Positions 1 through 6,733 of a stretch of DNA of 14,772 nucleotides are shown piece by piece; the stretch's first letter is position 1, and each line of letters begins with the position of its first letter. The stretch lies in NCBI GenBank assembly GCA_001563965.1, contig LKMS01000021.1, forward strand, positions 1-14,772. Direction: 5' to 3'. Source of the stretch: Haloferacaceae archaeon PL-Br10_E2g29. GTDB lineage: Archaea; Halobacteriota; Halobacteria; Halobacteriales; Haloferacaceae. The notes under the pieces are model-generated. The model was not told the origin of the DNA. It saw nothing but the letters and a program-made list of their open reading frames with translations, and made no database searches. Position numbers and translations under genes: made by a program.

Positions 1-104
1 GGTTCGAACGTACAGAACTCGCTGGCGCGCTCGCGGTGGGCGGCGATGGCAGCCGCAAACAGCTGTCTGCGTTCGCCCGGACTGGCGGCATCGAATATCG
101 TCAT
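1..104 (-). CDS. N-terminal fragment of an unrecognised protein (runs off left edge)
   Basis: Reading leftward from an ATG at 104, the frame stays open for 34 codons to the window edge. It begins MTIFDAASPGERRQLF and continues as an Ala/Glu/Arg-rich stretch that should be helical. It lies 29 bases after the stop of the 78-aa gene on the same strand. A T-rich box (TGATTTTCC on the minus strand) overlaps that stop and sits about 23-30 bases before the ATG, so it could be leaderless with its own promoter. The codon use and acidic/alanine-rich composition look like a real haloarchaeal gene, but I do not recognise the family, and only the first 34 residues are visible. Confidence 0.55.
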   Translation of the reverse strand, partial: MTIFDAASPGERRQLFAAAIAAHRERASEFCTFE

Positions 105-133
105 ACGGGCAGTCCGACCGGCCGGTGGAAAAA

Positions 134-370
134 TCACTCGGCCGGTGAGACTGGCGGCTCCGCTTGCCAGTCTGCAACGAGTTTCTCTGCCGCCGCACGG
201 CTCGCAACGATTTCAAAAGCGTATCCACGATCCTCGTCAGCCTGATACAGTTGGTCGAATCGGACGGCGAAATCACCAGGTGCACGCTTGCGAAGCCGGA
301 TCGTTGTGTTGCCGTCGACGCTTGTCCACTCGGTGAATGCGTCAGTATCGGTCGTTCGTTCAAACTCCAT
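134..370 (-). CDS. Small conserved-looking haloarchaeal hypothetical protein (78 aa)
   Basis: A complete 78-residue ORF starting MEFERTTDTDAFTEW. The sequence suggests a small soluble alpha/beta protein: an N-terminal part with a Trp and strand-like pieces (TTIRLRKR, FAVRFDQLYQ), a short acidic link, then a helix rich in Ala/Glu with a Trp near the end. There is no Cys, signal peptide or membrane segment. It is divergent from the Xaa-Pro peptidase gene, with 136 bases between the starts. A weak TATA-like element (AGTATTC on the minus strand) lies about 24 bases before the ATG, consistent with a leaderless start. The partial gene at 1-104 follows after 29 bases. I do not recognise a function. 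I treat it as real because of the acidic haloarchaeal composition, its placement and the lack of a better gene here. Confidence 0.6.
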   Translation of the reverse strand: MEFERTTDTDAFTEWTSVDGNTTIRLRKRAPGDFAVRFDQLYQADEDRGYAFEIVASRAAAEKLVADWQAEPPVSPAE

Positions 371-506
371 ATCGAGACGAACAGTCGTGAATACTTGCGT
401 TTCCCGGTTGGTGGGGACGGCTATCAGTCTCTCACCTCGGGCGTCTCCAAAGCGTACGTCGTCGCCCGTCGGCAGGTATAATCACCTTCCAGCCAACACA
501 CAACCA
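371..506. promoter_or_regulatory. Divergent intergenic region between the 78-aa gene and the peptidase gene
   Basis: 136 bases separate two divergent starts. On the plus strand TATAATC (477-483) is centred about 27 bases before the ATG at 507, the spacing of an archaeal TATA box for a leaderless transcript. This supports starting the peptidase at 507 although its frame is open back to 288. A weaker minus-strand element lies about 24 bases before the ATG at 370. No clear operator repeat was seen. Confidence 0.5.
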
Positions 507-1613
507 ATGCACGCGGATCGACTTGCGGCCTGCCAACAGCGACTCGCCGACAGTCCGGCGGACGCGGCGGTTTTTGCACCCGGCGCAAACCTCACGTATC
601 TCACCGGCTTCGAAACCGAGGCGAGCGAGCGCGCACTGTTCCTGTTCGTCACAAGCGATGCGGTCGAATTCTTTGTGCCCGAACTGGTCGAAGAGCAGGT
701 TGCGGCGTCGACACCGATCGACCAAATCCGAACCTGGCGCGACGACGAGACTCCACACAAGCCGCTTTCGGCGCTCTGTGCTGATCTCGGTCTCGCTGGC
801 GATGATACACGACTCCTCATCGACGAAACGATGTGGGCACGGTTCACGCATCTGCTTCGCGACGTGTTCCCGCAGGCAACGGTTGGGCTCGCGACCGAAC
901 TCATGGCCGAGCTGCGGATTCGCAAGGGTGACACCGAACTCGCCGCGTTGCGTCGGGCGGCTGCGGCGGCCGACACCGCCATGATGCGGCTTCGCGACCG
1001 CGGCGACGACCTCGTCGGACTGACCGAATCGGCGGTGGCAACACGGATTGAGACCGAACTCGCCGATGCCGGCGGCGAGTCGCTCTCGTTCGAGCCGATT
1101 GTTGCGGCAGGCCCACACGGCGCTCGTCCACACCACACCCACGGCGACCGCGAAATCCGCGCAGGGGAACCGGTCGTGCTTGATTTCGGGTGTCGCATCG
1201 ACGGCTATCCATCGGATCAGACGCGAACCGTTGTGTTTGGTGGCGAGCCGTCAGCGCGGTTCACACAGGGTCACGAGATCGTTCGTCGCGCTCAGCGTGC
1301 GGCGATTGAGCGGGTCGAACCCGGTGTGACCGCCGGCGACGTTGACGAGGCGGCTCGTTCGGTCATTGAGCAAGCCGGCTACGGCGAGCAGTTCATGCAT
1401 CGAACGGGCCACGGCGTCGGCCTTGCGGTTCACGAGGAACCGGAAATCAGCGCCGGGAACAACCGACGGCTCGAACCGGGTATGGTGTTTTCGGTCGAGC
1501 CCGGAGTCTATTGCTCCGGCGAGTTCGGTGTTCGCATCGAAGACCTCGTTGTCGTCACCGAAACCGGCTGTGAGCGGCTGAATACGACGCCGCGCGGGTG
1601 GCAATGCGAGTGA
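507..1613 (+). CDS. M24-family metallopeptidase, Xaa-Pro peptidase type
   Basis: Predicted cytoplasmic dinuclear-metal peptidase, 368 aa, hydrolysing peptide bonds next to proline (prolidase or aminopeptidase P type). An N-terminal creatinase-like domain spans about residues 1-135 and the pita-bread M24 catalytic domain about 145-360. The five expected metal ligands are visible: D226 and D237 (LDFGCRIDGYPSDQ), H302 (RTGHGVGLAVHEEP), E331 (SVEPGVY) and E345 (GVRIEDLVV). The length matches archaeal PepQ-type enzymes. The start at 507 (MHADRL) is preferred over in-frame upstream starts because of the TATA box at 477-483 and because the upstream translation is Arg/Ser-rich and unlike the protein. 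The hydrolase pair follows after 149 bases. Family membership is secure; whether it prefers dipeptides or longer peptides cannot be read from the sequence. Confidence 0.92.
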   Translation: MHADRLAACQQRLADSPADAAVFAPGANLTYLTGFETEASERALFLFVTSDAVEFFVPELVEEQVAASTPIDQIRTWRDDETPHKPLSALCADLGLAGDDTRLLIDETMWARFTHLLRDVFPQATVGLATELMAELRIRKGDTELAALRRAAAAADTAMMRLRDRGDDLVGLTESAVATRIETELADAGGESLSFEPIVAAGPHGARPHHTHGDREIRAGEPVVLDFGCRIDGYPSDQTRTVVFGGEPSARFTQGHEIVRRAQRAAIERVEPGVTAGDVDEAARSVIEQAGYGEQFMHRTGHGVGLAVHEEPEISAGNNRRLEPGMVFSVEPGVYCSGEFGVRIEDLVVVTETGCERLNTTPRGWQCE

Positions 1614-1762
1614 CCGTTCGGTTACCGCGATGTCGACGACAACGCAACAACGAGCGAGCACGCTCTGCTCGCCGACGCAAACTACACCAAGCGCCGCACA
1701 CGGCGGCGCAACACTCAAACGCGCCGGCGCGTATCCGGTGATACTGACTGGAGAAACGACGA
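1614..1762 (+). promoter_or_regulatory. Leader region of the hydrolase pair, with a 14-bp perfect palindrome
   Basis: Between the peptidase stop and the first hydrolase start lie short inverted repeats (GAGCA/TGCTC near 1658-1674; CGCCG/CGGCG near 1692-1706) and a perfect palindrome ACGCGCCGGCGCGT at 1719-1732. The palindrome is about 31-44 bases before the ATG at 1763, where TATA/BRE elements usually lie. GGAG at 1750-1753 is a possible ribosome binding site. There is no obvious TATA box and no T-run. A role as operator or RNA stem is inference. Confidence 0.3.
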
Positions 1763-2389
1763 ATGCCGCCAACGCTCATCAACATCGCCGTCGGCGTGCT
1801 CATTGGTGTCGCGCTGCTCGGCGCGGCGTTCAATCGCCGCTCGCTGGCCATCGTCGCGCTCGCTGCGGCGGTTCCCGACGCCGACGCGGCCGTAAGCCTC
1901 CTTATTCCGGGAACGACCAACGCCCTGTTGCACTCGATTTTCATTCCGCTGCTCGCTGCGGGATTCATCTACTACGACACTGTGGTGCGCGACGACTCGT
2001 GGCTTCGTGCGCGGTGGGGCCGGGACGGTGTCCGTGTCGCGTGGGTCGCCCTCGCGGCCTACGCGGTCGCCGGCATCGGCCTCGACCTGTTCAGTCCGGA
2101 AGCCGTTGCGGTGTTCTATCCGTTTTCGGGCCGATACTACGCCATCGAGGGTCGGTTCGTCCTCTCGACACAGTCGGGGGTTGTCCAGACCTACATCGAG
2201 TTCGCCGACGGCTGGTTTGTTGTCGACTCGCCCGGTACGACGGCGACCCACCACGTCGATTCGTGGGTGAATCCGGCTGGTGAGGAACGCCGACTTCGGC
2301 TCATCGAAACCGGCTGGCAGGCCGTGATTGTCATGACCGCGATAGCCGCCGTGCCCGCAAAATGGCTTATCGAACGGAGTGATCGGTAA
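1763..2389 (+). CDS. YdjM-type membrane metal-dependent hydrolase paralog, putative metal site degenerate
   Basis: A 208-aa integral membrane protein related to the membrane-bound metal-dependent hydrolase (YdjM/DUF457-like) family. Hydrophobic segments lie near residues 5-20, 28-45, 60-72, 92-110 and 185-200. It aligns over its length with the next gene: RR at 25-26, the PD.D motif (P38-D41), LHS at 56-58, and a Trp-rich piece followed by WGRDG and VAWVAL. Histidines present in the neighbour are replaced: N7 for H7, Y100 for H99, G104 for H103. Only H57, D39, D41 and D108 remain, so catalysis may be lost or changed. A hydrophilic C-terminal part (about 128-180) carries GTTATHHV. The stop overlaps the next start as TAATG, implying translational coupling. 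The substrate of this family is unknown to me. Confidence 0.75.
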   Translation: MPPTLINIAVGVLIGVALLGAAFNRRSLAIVALAAAVPDADAAVSLLIPGTTNALLHSIFIPLLAAGFIYYDTVVRDDSWLRARWGRDGVRVAWVALAAYAVAGIGLDLFSPEAVAVFYPFSGRYYAIEGRFVLSTQSGVVQTYIEFADGWFVVDSPGTTATHHVDSWVNPAGEERRLRLIETGWQAVIVMTAIAAVPAKWLIERSDR

Positions 2390-3057
2390 TGCCCTCCTCG
2401 ATCGTTCATATCGGCTTCGCACTGCTCCTTGCGGTCGGCCTGCTTGGGCGGTACTATGACCGCCGTGCGCTCCTCGTCGTGATCGCGGTCGTCTTGTTTC
2501 CCGAACTCGACACGCTTCTCGGCTGGGTGATGGCCGGCGCACACCGAACCGTGTTGCACACGATGCTGACATCGGTGTTCGCCGGCGGCCTGCTGTGGTG
2601 GGAGACGCGGCGGTCGAACTCGTGGATTCGCGGCCGCTGGGGCGACTACGGCGTGCACGTCGCGTGGGTTGCGCTGTTCGCCCACACGTTCGCCCATCTC
2701 GCACTCGACTGGGCGCATTTGGAGGGAATCAACATTCTCTGGCCGCTCGTCGACCAGTTTGTCCGCCTCGATGGCGAACTGTACTACTCCTCGACCGAGG
2801 GGTTCGTCCAGACGTTCGTCGACTTCGACATTGACGAGGAAACCGGCGCGACAGTGGTCGATCCTGGCCAAACGGGCACGACGGCGACGACACACGTGTC
2901 GAACCCGGCCCAGCCAACGAGTGACCCCGATCCGGGGCCCGTCAACCGGCAGTTCCCGATCGCGTGGAACGGTTGGCAGCTGTATCTCGTCGTGACGGGA
3001 GTGTTTGCGGTGGTCGCAAAACGGCTCCAGACGCCGCGTGTGGAGCGTGACGACTAA
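2389..3057 (+). CDS. YdjM-type membrane-bound metal-dependent hydrolase
   Basis: A 222-aa membrane protein of the same family as the preceding gene, keeping the likely metal-binding set: H7 (SIVHIG), PELD at 38-41, H52 and H57 (AHRTVLHT), and H99, H103 and D107 (AHTFAHLALDW). Hydrophobic segments lie near residues 8-20, 27-45, 58-71, 90-107 and 196-212. Residues about 128-190 form a polar region with GTTATTHVSNP and a Pro/Asp-rich stretch, probably outside the membrane; both paralogs carry this module. The start ATG shares its A with the upstream TAA stop, so the two are surely co-transcribed. It converges with psmA, 35 bases between stops. The family is best known as a predicted phospholipase-C-like or metal-dependent hydrolase fold; the reaction here is unknown. 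It could work as a heterodimer with the degenerate paralog (inference). Confidence 0.8.
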   Translation: MPSSIVHIGFALLLAVGLLGRYYDRRALLVVIAVVLFPELDTLLGWVMAGAHRTVLHTMLTSVFAGGLLWWETRRSNSWIRGRWGDYGVHVAWVALFAHTFAHLALDWAHLEGINILWPLVDQFVRLDGELYYSSTEGFVQTFVDFDIDEETGATVVDPGQTGTTATTHVSNPAQPTSDPDPGPVNRQFPIAWNGWQLYLVVTGVFAVVAKRLQTPRVERDD

Positions 3058-3072
3058 CGGAAATCGGAACCT

Positions 3073-3095
3073 GGAAAATCAAACCGGGAAAATCA
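3073..3095 (-). terminator. Possible T-rich termination signal after psmA
   Basis: On the minus strand, GATTTTCC occurs twice (3087-3094 and 3073-3080), starting at the psmA stop. Archaeal termination often uses short T-rich stretches at the 3' end. Here two T4 runs within 23 bases fit that weakly. There is no stable hairpin. Confidence 0.3.
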
Positions 3096-3902
3096 GTCGT
3101 CTGCGTCTGTGTCGTCGGCAGCGCTCTCGCCCTCGTCCTCGTCGTCCGATTCCGCATCCTCATCCTCATCGCCTGCAAGAAGGTCGTAGGTTTCGAGCGT
3201 CGATTCGACCTCGTCTACGGTGTACTGATGGTATCGCGCGGTGTCGACGTCGATTGTCGCGAGACCGAGGCCATCGGGTTCGAGCAGTTCGTCGGTCGCA
3301 TCCGAGAGTGCACCGAGTGCGAGTTCAACCCCCTCCTCAAGCGTAAGCTCCTCATCGTAGCGTTCTTCGAGGTAGGTGCGGATATCCGCGCGGTTCGCGC
3401 CGATCGCAAGCGCCTTCCACTCGTAGGGCGTTCCCGAGGGGTCGGTTTCGAACAGGCGCGGCTCGCCGTTTTCGATGCCGCCAACAACGAGTGCGACCCC
3501 GAACGGCCGTGCGCCACCGATCTGGGTGTAGCGCTGAATGTAGTCGGTGACTGTTTTCGTGAGCGTCTCGACACCCATCGGCTCGCCATAGCGAAGCCGG
3601 TTGACCTGCGCCTGTTGACGCGAGAAGTCGATCAGTTGACGGGCGTCGGCAACGTGGCCCGCCGAGGCGATGCCGATGTGGTCGTCGGCCTTGTGGAGTT
3701 TTTCGATGCTCGCGGGCTCCATCAGTGGCGAGTGACTACGTTTGTCGGCGAGCAGCACGACGCCGTCGGCGGTTCGCACGCCGATCGACGCCGACCCGCG
3801 CTTGACCGCCTCGCGGGCGTACTCGACCTGGTAGAGCCGGCCGTCCGGCGAGAAGATGGTGATGCCACGGTCGTATGCTTGCTGTTGGGCTTGTCCCTGC
3901 AT
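3093..3902 (-). CDS. psmA: 20S proteasome alpha subunit
   Basis: The alpha subunit forms the outer rings of the 20S proteasome, gating substrate entry and docking ATPases such as PAN. The 269-aa product carries the alpha signature at residues 10-36 (YDRGITIFSPDGRLYQVEYA, then REAVKRG), whose N-terminal helix H0 and gate tyrosine are archaeal features. K68 in SIEKLHK corresponds to the lysine that receives the C-terminal HbYX motif of the ATPases. Residues 244-269 form an almost wholly Asp/Glu tail typical of haloarchaea. MQGQAQQQ at 3902 was chosen as start because it matches the family N-terminus; the frame is open further upstream but overlaps rnp2. It starts 5 bases after the rnp2 stop, so it is the last gene of an operon. 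Haloarchaea may have a second alpha gene; this window shows one. Confidence 0.97.
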   Translation of the reverse strand: MQGQAQQQAYDRGITIFSPDGRLYQVEYAREAVKRGSASIGVRTADGVVLLADKRSHSPLMEPASIEKLHKADDHIGIASAGHVADARQLIDFSRQQAQVNRLRYGEPMGVETLTKTVTDYIQRYTQIGGARPFGVALVVGGIENGEPRLFETDPSGTPYEWKALAIGANRADIRTYLEERYDEELTLEEGVELALGALSDATDELLEPDGLGLATIDVDTARYHQYTVDEVESTLETYDLLAGDEDEDAESDDEDEGESAADDTDADD

Positions 3903-3907
3903 AATTT

Positions 3908-4387
3908 TCACTCGAAATCGAGTTCCGTCGCACTCACACTGCCCGAGGAAAGCGATATTTCCGCAACATCGTCCCGGCAAATCGCCGGCCGTCGGGCCGC
4001 CGCGAAGTCGACGTGTCTCTGCTCAAATAATCCGGTCTGCCGTCCTAAATACCTTTCCTCACAGGCACGAACGGTTCCCGAAATCCCGCGGACGACGAGG
4101 CCTACCGGCGCGTCATCGATTCGGTCGACACAGGCCAGCGCAGCGCGGGCGGGCTCTGTCTCGCCGCGTCGAACCCGAATCAACGTCTCACCCGTGCCGT
4201 TGTCGAACGAAAAGCCGTAGACGGTCAGATCGCAGTCGGCACTTTTTACATCGCCAAGCAGATTGCCGGCGGCGTACCACAGCGCGCGCTGGAAATCGCC
4301 GCGGCTGATCGTCGCCTCGGGGAGTGATTCGATGCCGACCGCGAGATATCGCCAGCGGGGGCGGATATGTTTGGGGAGGTGTTTCAT
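3908..4387 (-). CDS. rnp2: RNase P protein component 2 (Pop5)
   Basis: Protein subunit of archaeal RNase P, the ribonucleoprotein that removes 5' leaders from pre-tRNAs. Pop5 pairs with Rpp30 to support the catalytic RNA domain. The 159-aa product begins MKHLPKHIRPRWRYLAVGIE, the usual Pop5 opening, and contains the RRM-like alpha/beta core: LWYAAGNLLGDV (36-47), the strand LTVYGFSF (54-61), GTGETLIRVRRGE (64-76) and PVGLVVRGISGTVRACEER (94-112). Its ATG overlaps the rnp3 stop by four bases (ATGA, 4384-4387), and psmA follows after 5 bases, so all three are translationally close. An inverted repeat in its last codons lies just before psmA. Identification rests on sequence pattern plus the conserved order rnp3-rnp2-psmA known from archaeal genomes. 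Confidence 0.93.
   Translation of the reverse strand: MKHLPKHIRPRWRYLAVGIESLPEATISRGDFQRALWYAAGNLLGDVKSADCDLTVYGFSFDNGTGETLIRVRRGETEPARAALACVDRIDDAPVGLVVRGISGTVRACEERYLGRQTGLFEQRHVDFAAARRPAICRDDVAEISLSSGSVSATELDFE
3910..3923. repeat. Inverted repeat ACTCGA-AA-TCGAGT just upstream of psmA
   Basis: A 6-bp perfect inverted repeat with a 2-base spacer, lying 8-21 bases before the psmA ATG, inside the last codons and stop of rnp2. It could fold in the mRNA near the psmA start, but a 2-base loop is too tight without losing a pair. It may equally be chance from codons for Glu-Leu-Asp-Phe-Glu. Confidence 0.25.
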
Positions 4388-5124
4388 TGGCCCGGTCCCG
4401 CGTTGTGCTCGTTACTTTCGTTCTGGGTGTTTTCAGCATCGTCAACGCGTCCAAAACGGACGCCGGGTTCGACGTATGTTTCTGCGGCCCGCTGACGATT
4501 TCGCGCGACAATCTCACTCCACGCCCGAAGCCCCGCTCGAATCTGGTCGGCCGAAAATCCGAGCTGCTCGCCGAGCGCACACAGTTCGCGCGGCGCTCGA
4601 AGCCCGAAATGCGAGTTCGCGTTTGCGCTCACGACGAACGGGGTGTCGTAGTACTCAACCAGTTCACGGAGTTTCCGAAGCTTTCGAATCGCCTTCACCC
4701 GGTTGCCGCCGTGTTCGCGCAGCACGGGGCCGAAATCAAACTCGATGAACACCCGGTTGGTTTTGGCCGCTCGCGCCAACACGTGGTTGATGTCGCCACC
4801 GGCTGCCATCGGCCGACTCAGTACGTCGATGCGGTCGGTTTCGACGCAGTAGCGGTTGAGTTCGTCGCTCCCGCCGCAGGCCATGAGCACGGTACAGCGC
4901 GGCCGGAAGTTGCCGATGCTGCCGGCGGCCTGTTGTGGCGTGTCGGCGTCGATTTCGATTCCCGAAACGACGTCGATTCCGTAGGTTTCGGCGATCGCGT
5001 CGGCGTCGTAGTCGGCGTTTCGGGTGCGAACAATGAGGCCGTCGTAGCCGTAGCGGGCGGCGGTTCGAGCGTGTCGACTCACCGTACTCGAGCCATCTGG
5101 ATACGCAGAAACCGCCTCGTACAT
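4384..5124 (-). CDS. rnp3: RNase P protein component 3 (Rpp30)
   Basis: Rpp30-type TIM-barrel subunit of RNase P, partner of Pop5. The 246-aa product opens MYEAVSAYPDGSSTVSRHA, matching the haloarchaeal form in which the second strand and helix follow a conserved PDG. Other family marks are GYDGLIVR (26-33), VVSGIEIDA (52-60), a middle strand VLSRPM (101-106), VFIEFDF (125-131) and SANANSHFGLRAPREL (166-181). The last 20 or so residues are polar and probably disordered. The start at 5124 was preferred to the in-frame ATG seven codons upstream (MSPKRHR) because it matches the family start. It begins 39 bases after the folC stop and its own stop overlaps the rnp2 start, so it sits within the folC-rnp3-rnp2-psmA run. 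Confidence 0.9.
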   Translation of the reverse strand: MYEAVSAYPDGSSTVSRHARTAARYGYDGLIVRTRNADYDADAIAETYGIDVVSGIEIDADTPQQAAGSIGNFRPRCTVLMACGGSDELNRYCVETDRIDVLSRPMAAGGDINHVLARAAKTNRVFIEFDFGPVLREHGGNRVKAIRKLRKLRELVEYYDTPFVVSANANSHFGLRAPRELCALGEQLGFSADQIRAGLRAWSEIVARNRQRAAETYVEPGVRFGRVDDAENTQNESNEHNAGPGQ

Positions 5125-5163
5125 GCGATGACGTTTTGGGCTCACCGGCTTGTCGGTTGCGGT

Positions 5164-6579
5164 CTAGCCGCCCGTGTCGGGAGTCACCGGCCTCGCGGCG
5201 AGCATCGACCGGGCCGCGCCAACGACGAACAACGATCCGGTCACGAGCACACAGTCCGACGGTGCCGCTTGGTCTCGGGCAGTCGTGACCGCGGCGGCAA
5301 CGTCGTCGCCAACGCTGACACGTTCGTATCCCGCGTTTTCAAACATGCGCGCAAGTGTCGCAGGAGCCGCCGCACGATCAATCGGTGGTTGGCACGTGCG
5401 CACAGCGGTGGCTGCCGGCAACGCATCGACCATTGCTGTGTGGGCTTTGTTAGTCATGGCTCCGAAAACGATGTGGAGCGCGTTGTACTCGATGGTTGCG
5501 AGTGTCTGCGAAAGTGCTTCGATCGCCTCGGGGTTGTGTGCGCCATCGAGGATGACCAGCGGATCGCGGTCGATCACCTCAAACCGTCCGGGCCAGCGAG
5601 CGTTTCGAAGTCCCCGACTGAGTACGTCCGCGTCAATGGAAGCAGCCGAGTCGTCCACCGCCTCACCGCGGTCGTCGCTGTCGACCATCGCGTCTGTGAC
5701 GACCTGTCCCGAAAGCGCCGTCGCAATCGCGGCATTTCGTGCCTGGTGTGCACCGAGCAACGTGAGCCGAGTTGCGAACGACATCCCGTCGGCAAAGGCC
5801 GGATGGTCGATGATCCCCGCGGAAATCTCGATCGAAATGTTCCCCACCATCGAACCGGTTCGGCCCTCGTACTGGGCACTAATATCGGGCTGCTCGTCCG
5901 ATTCTTCGGGCCCCCCGATCGTCGGCTCCCCGACGGTCAACACGTCATCAGCAGCCACCCGAATCAATGCACGGGTAGTGCCGGTTGCCCCGGTCACAAG
6001 TGGTGTCTCACCGCTCGGGGCGACTCCCGCTTGTATCGCCGCAATCTCCGCAACCGTCTCGCCGAGCGCACCCGTATGTTCTAACGAGGCGGTCGTCACA
6101 CAACTCGCCACGGGGTCGACGATGCTGGTTGCGTCATCCGCACCACCGACGCCGACCTCCAACACGGCGACATCAACCCCTCTGCGAGCGAAATACCAGA
6201 GCCCCATCACGGTGATGACTTCGAAAAACGTCGGCGAATTCCCGTCGGCGACTTGCTTGGCGAGCCACGGCTGAATCCGTTCGACATATTCGGCGACTGC
6301 GTCTTCAGGGATCGGTTCCCCATCGACGCGAATCCGTTCGTCGAGGGTTTCGAGATGCGGCGACGTGAACAAGCCAACCGAGAAGCCGGCCTCGCGGAGG
6401 ATCGATTCGGTCAGTTTGGCCGTGCTGCCCTTGCCGTTTGATCCCGCAACTTGGACAAACCGAATGTCGGAACCGGGGTTGCCGAGTTCCGCCCACAGCG
6501 CCGCGGCCGACGCTGTCCCCGATCGAGCATCCGAGCGTGGGAGTTCGAACAGCACGCGCTCGGCCTCGTCGTACTCCAT
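5164..6579 (-). CDS. folC: Folylpolyglutamate synthase / dihydrofolate synthase (FolC), not fused to FolP
   Basis: Mur-ligase-family enzyme that adds glutamate to dihydropteroate and/or folates using ATP. The 471-aa product shows the P-loop GSNGKGS (46-52), the folate/omega-loop SPHLETLDERIRVDG (73-87), EVGVGGADDAT (141-151), GAHQARNAA (276-284) and the C-terminal-domain DGAHNPEA (345-352). Acidic insertions at about 216-245 and 298-316 look haloarchaeal. The start MEYDEAER at 6579 is supported by an ATAAA box centred 27 bases upstream; the frame is open upstream but translates to basic, unlikely sequence. In Haloferax volcanii a FolC domain is fused to dihydropteroate synthase (FolCP); here the stop comes 39 bases before rnp3, leaving no room for that domain. 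It probably heads the operon with rnp3, rnp2 and psmA. Whether it does both glutamylations is not visible. Confidence 0.92.
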   Translation of the reverse strand: MEYDEAERVLFELPRSDARSGTASAAALWAELGNPGSDIRFVQVAGSNGKGSTAKLTESILREAGFSVGLFTSPHLETLDERIRVDGEPIPEDAVAEYVERIQPWLAKQVADGNSPTFFEVITVMGLWYFARRGVDVAVLEVGVGGADDATSIVDPVASCVTTASLEHTGALGETVAEIAAIQAGVAPSGETPLVTGATGTTRALIRVAADDVLTVGEPTIGGPEESDEQPDISAQYEGRTGSMVGNISIEISAGIIDHPAFADGMSFATRLTLLGAHQARNAAIATALSGQVVTDAMVDSDDRGEAVDDSAASIDADVLSRGLRNARWPGRFEVIDRDPLVILDGAHNPEAIEALSQTLATIEYNALHIVFGAMTNKAHTAMVDALPAATAVRTCQPPIDRAAAPATLARMFENAGYERVSVGDDVAAAVTTARDQAAPSDCVLVTGSLFVVGAARSMLAARPVTPDTGG

Positions 6580-6603
6580 ACGGATCGACAGCAGTCGTGC
6601 GCG

Positions 6604-6608
6604 TTTAT
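6604..6608 (-). promoter_or_regulatory. TATA-like box for folC
   Basis: The minus strand reads CGCATAAACG with ATAAA at 6604-6608, centred 27 bases before the folC ATG at 6579. That is the expected spacing for a leaderless archaeal transcript and it fixes the folC start. It is probably the promoter for the folC-rnp3-rnp2-psmA run. Confidence 0.55.
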
Positions 6609-6733
6609 GCGTGACGAACGGACTGTTATCAGTAACAAGCAGCATCAAAAACAGGATGTTGTGTGTTATACCGGCGGCCGTTTCAGGCGTACAAGACGAC
6701 GGTGCGCAGTGACACCGACGTGTTCTTCGCGGC

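Noticed and set aside
288..506. N-terminal extension of the peptidase by 73 codons
   Set aside because: The extension is Ser/Arg-rich and runs antisense into the 78-aa gene. The TATA box at 477-483 places the transcript start near 507.
1715..2704. 329-codon open frame on the minus strand
   Set aside because: Antisense to the hydrolase pair; strongly Arg-rich with no domain, unlike acidic haloarchaeal proteins.
3228..4220. 330-codon open frame on the plus strand
   Set aside because: Antisense to psmA and rnp2, both certain genes.
4324..6084. 586-codon open frame on the plus strand
   Set aside because: It is antisense to rnp3 and folC, which have full family motifs. High-GC codon bias leaves long open shadow frames; its translation has no recognisable domain and is rich in Arg/Val/His.
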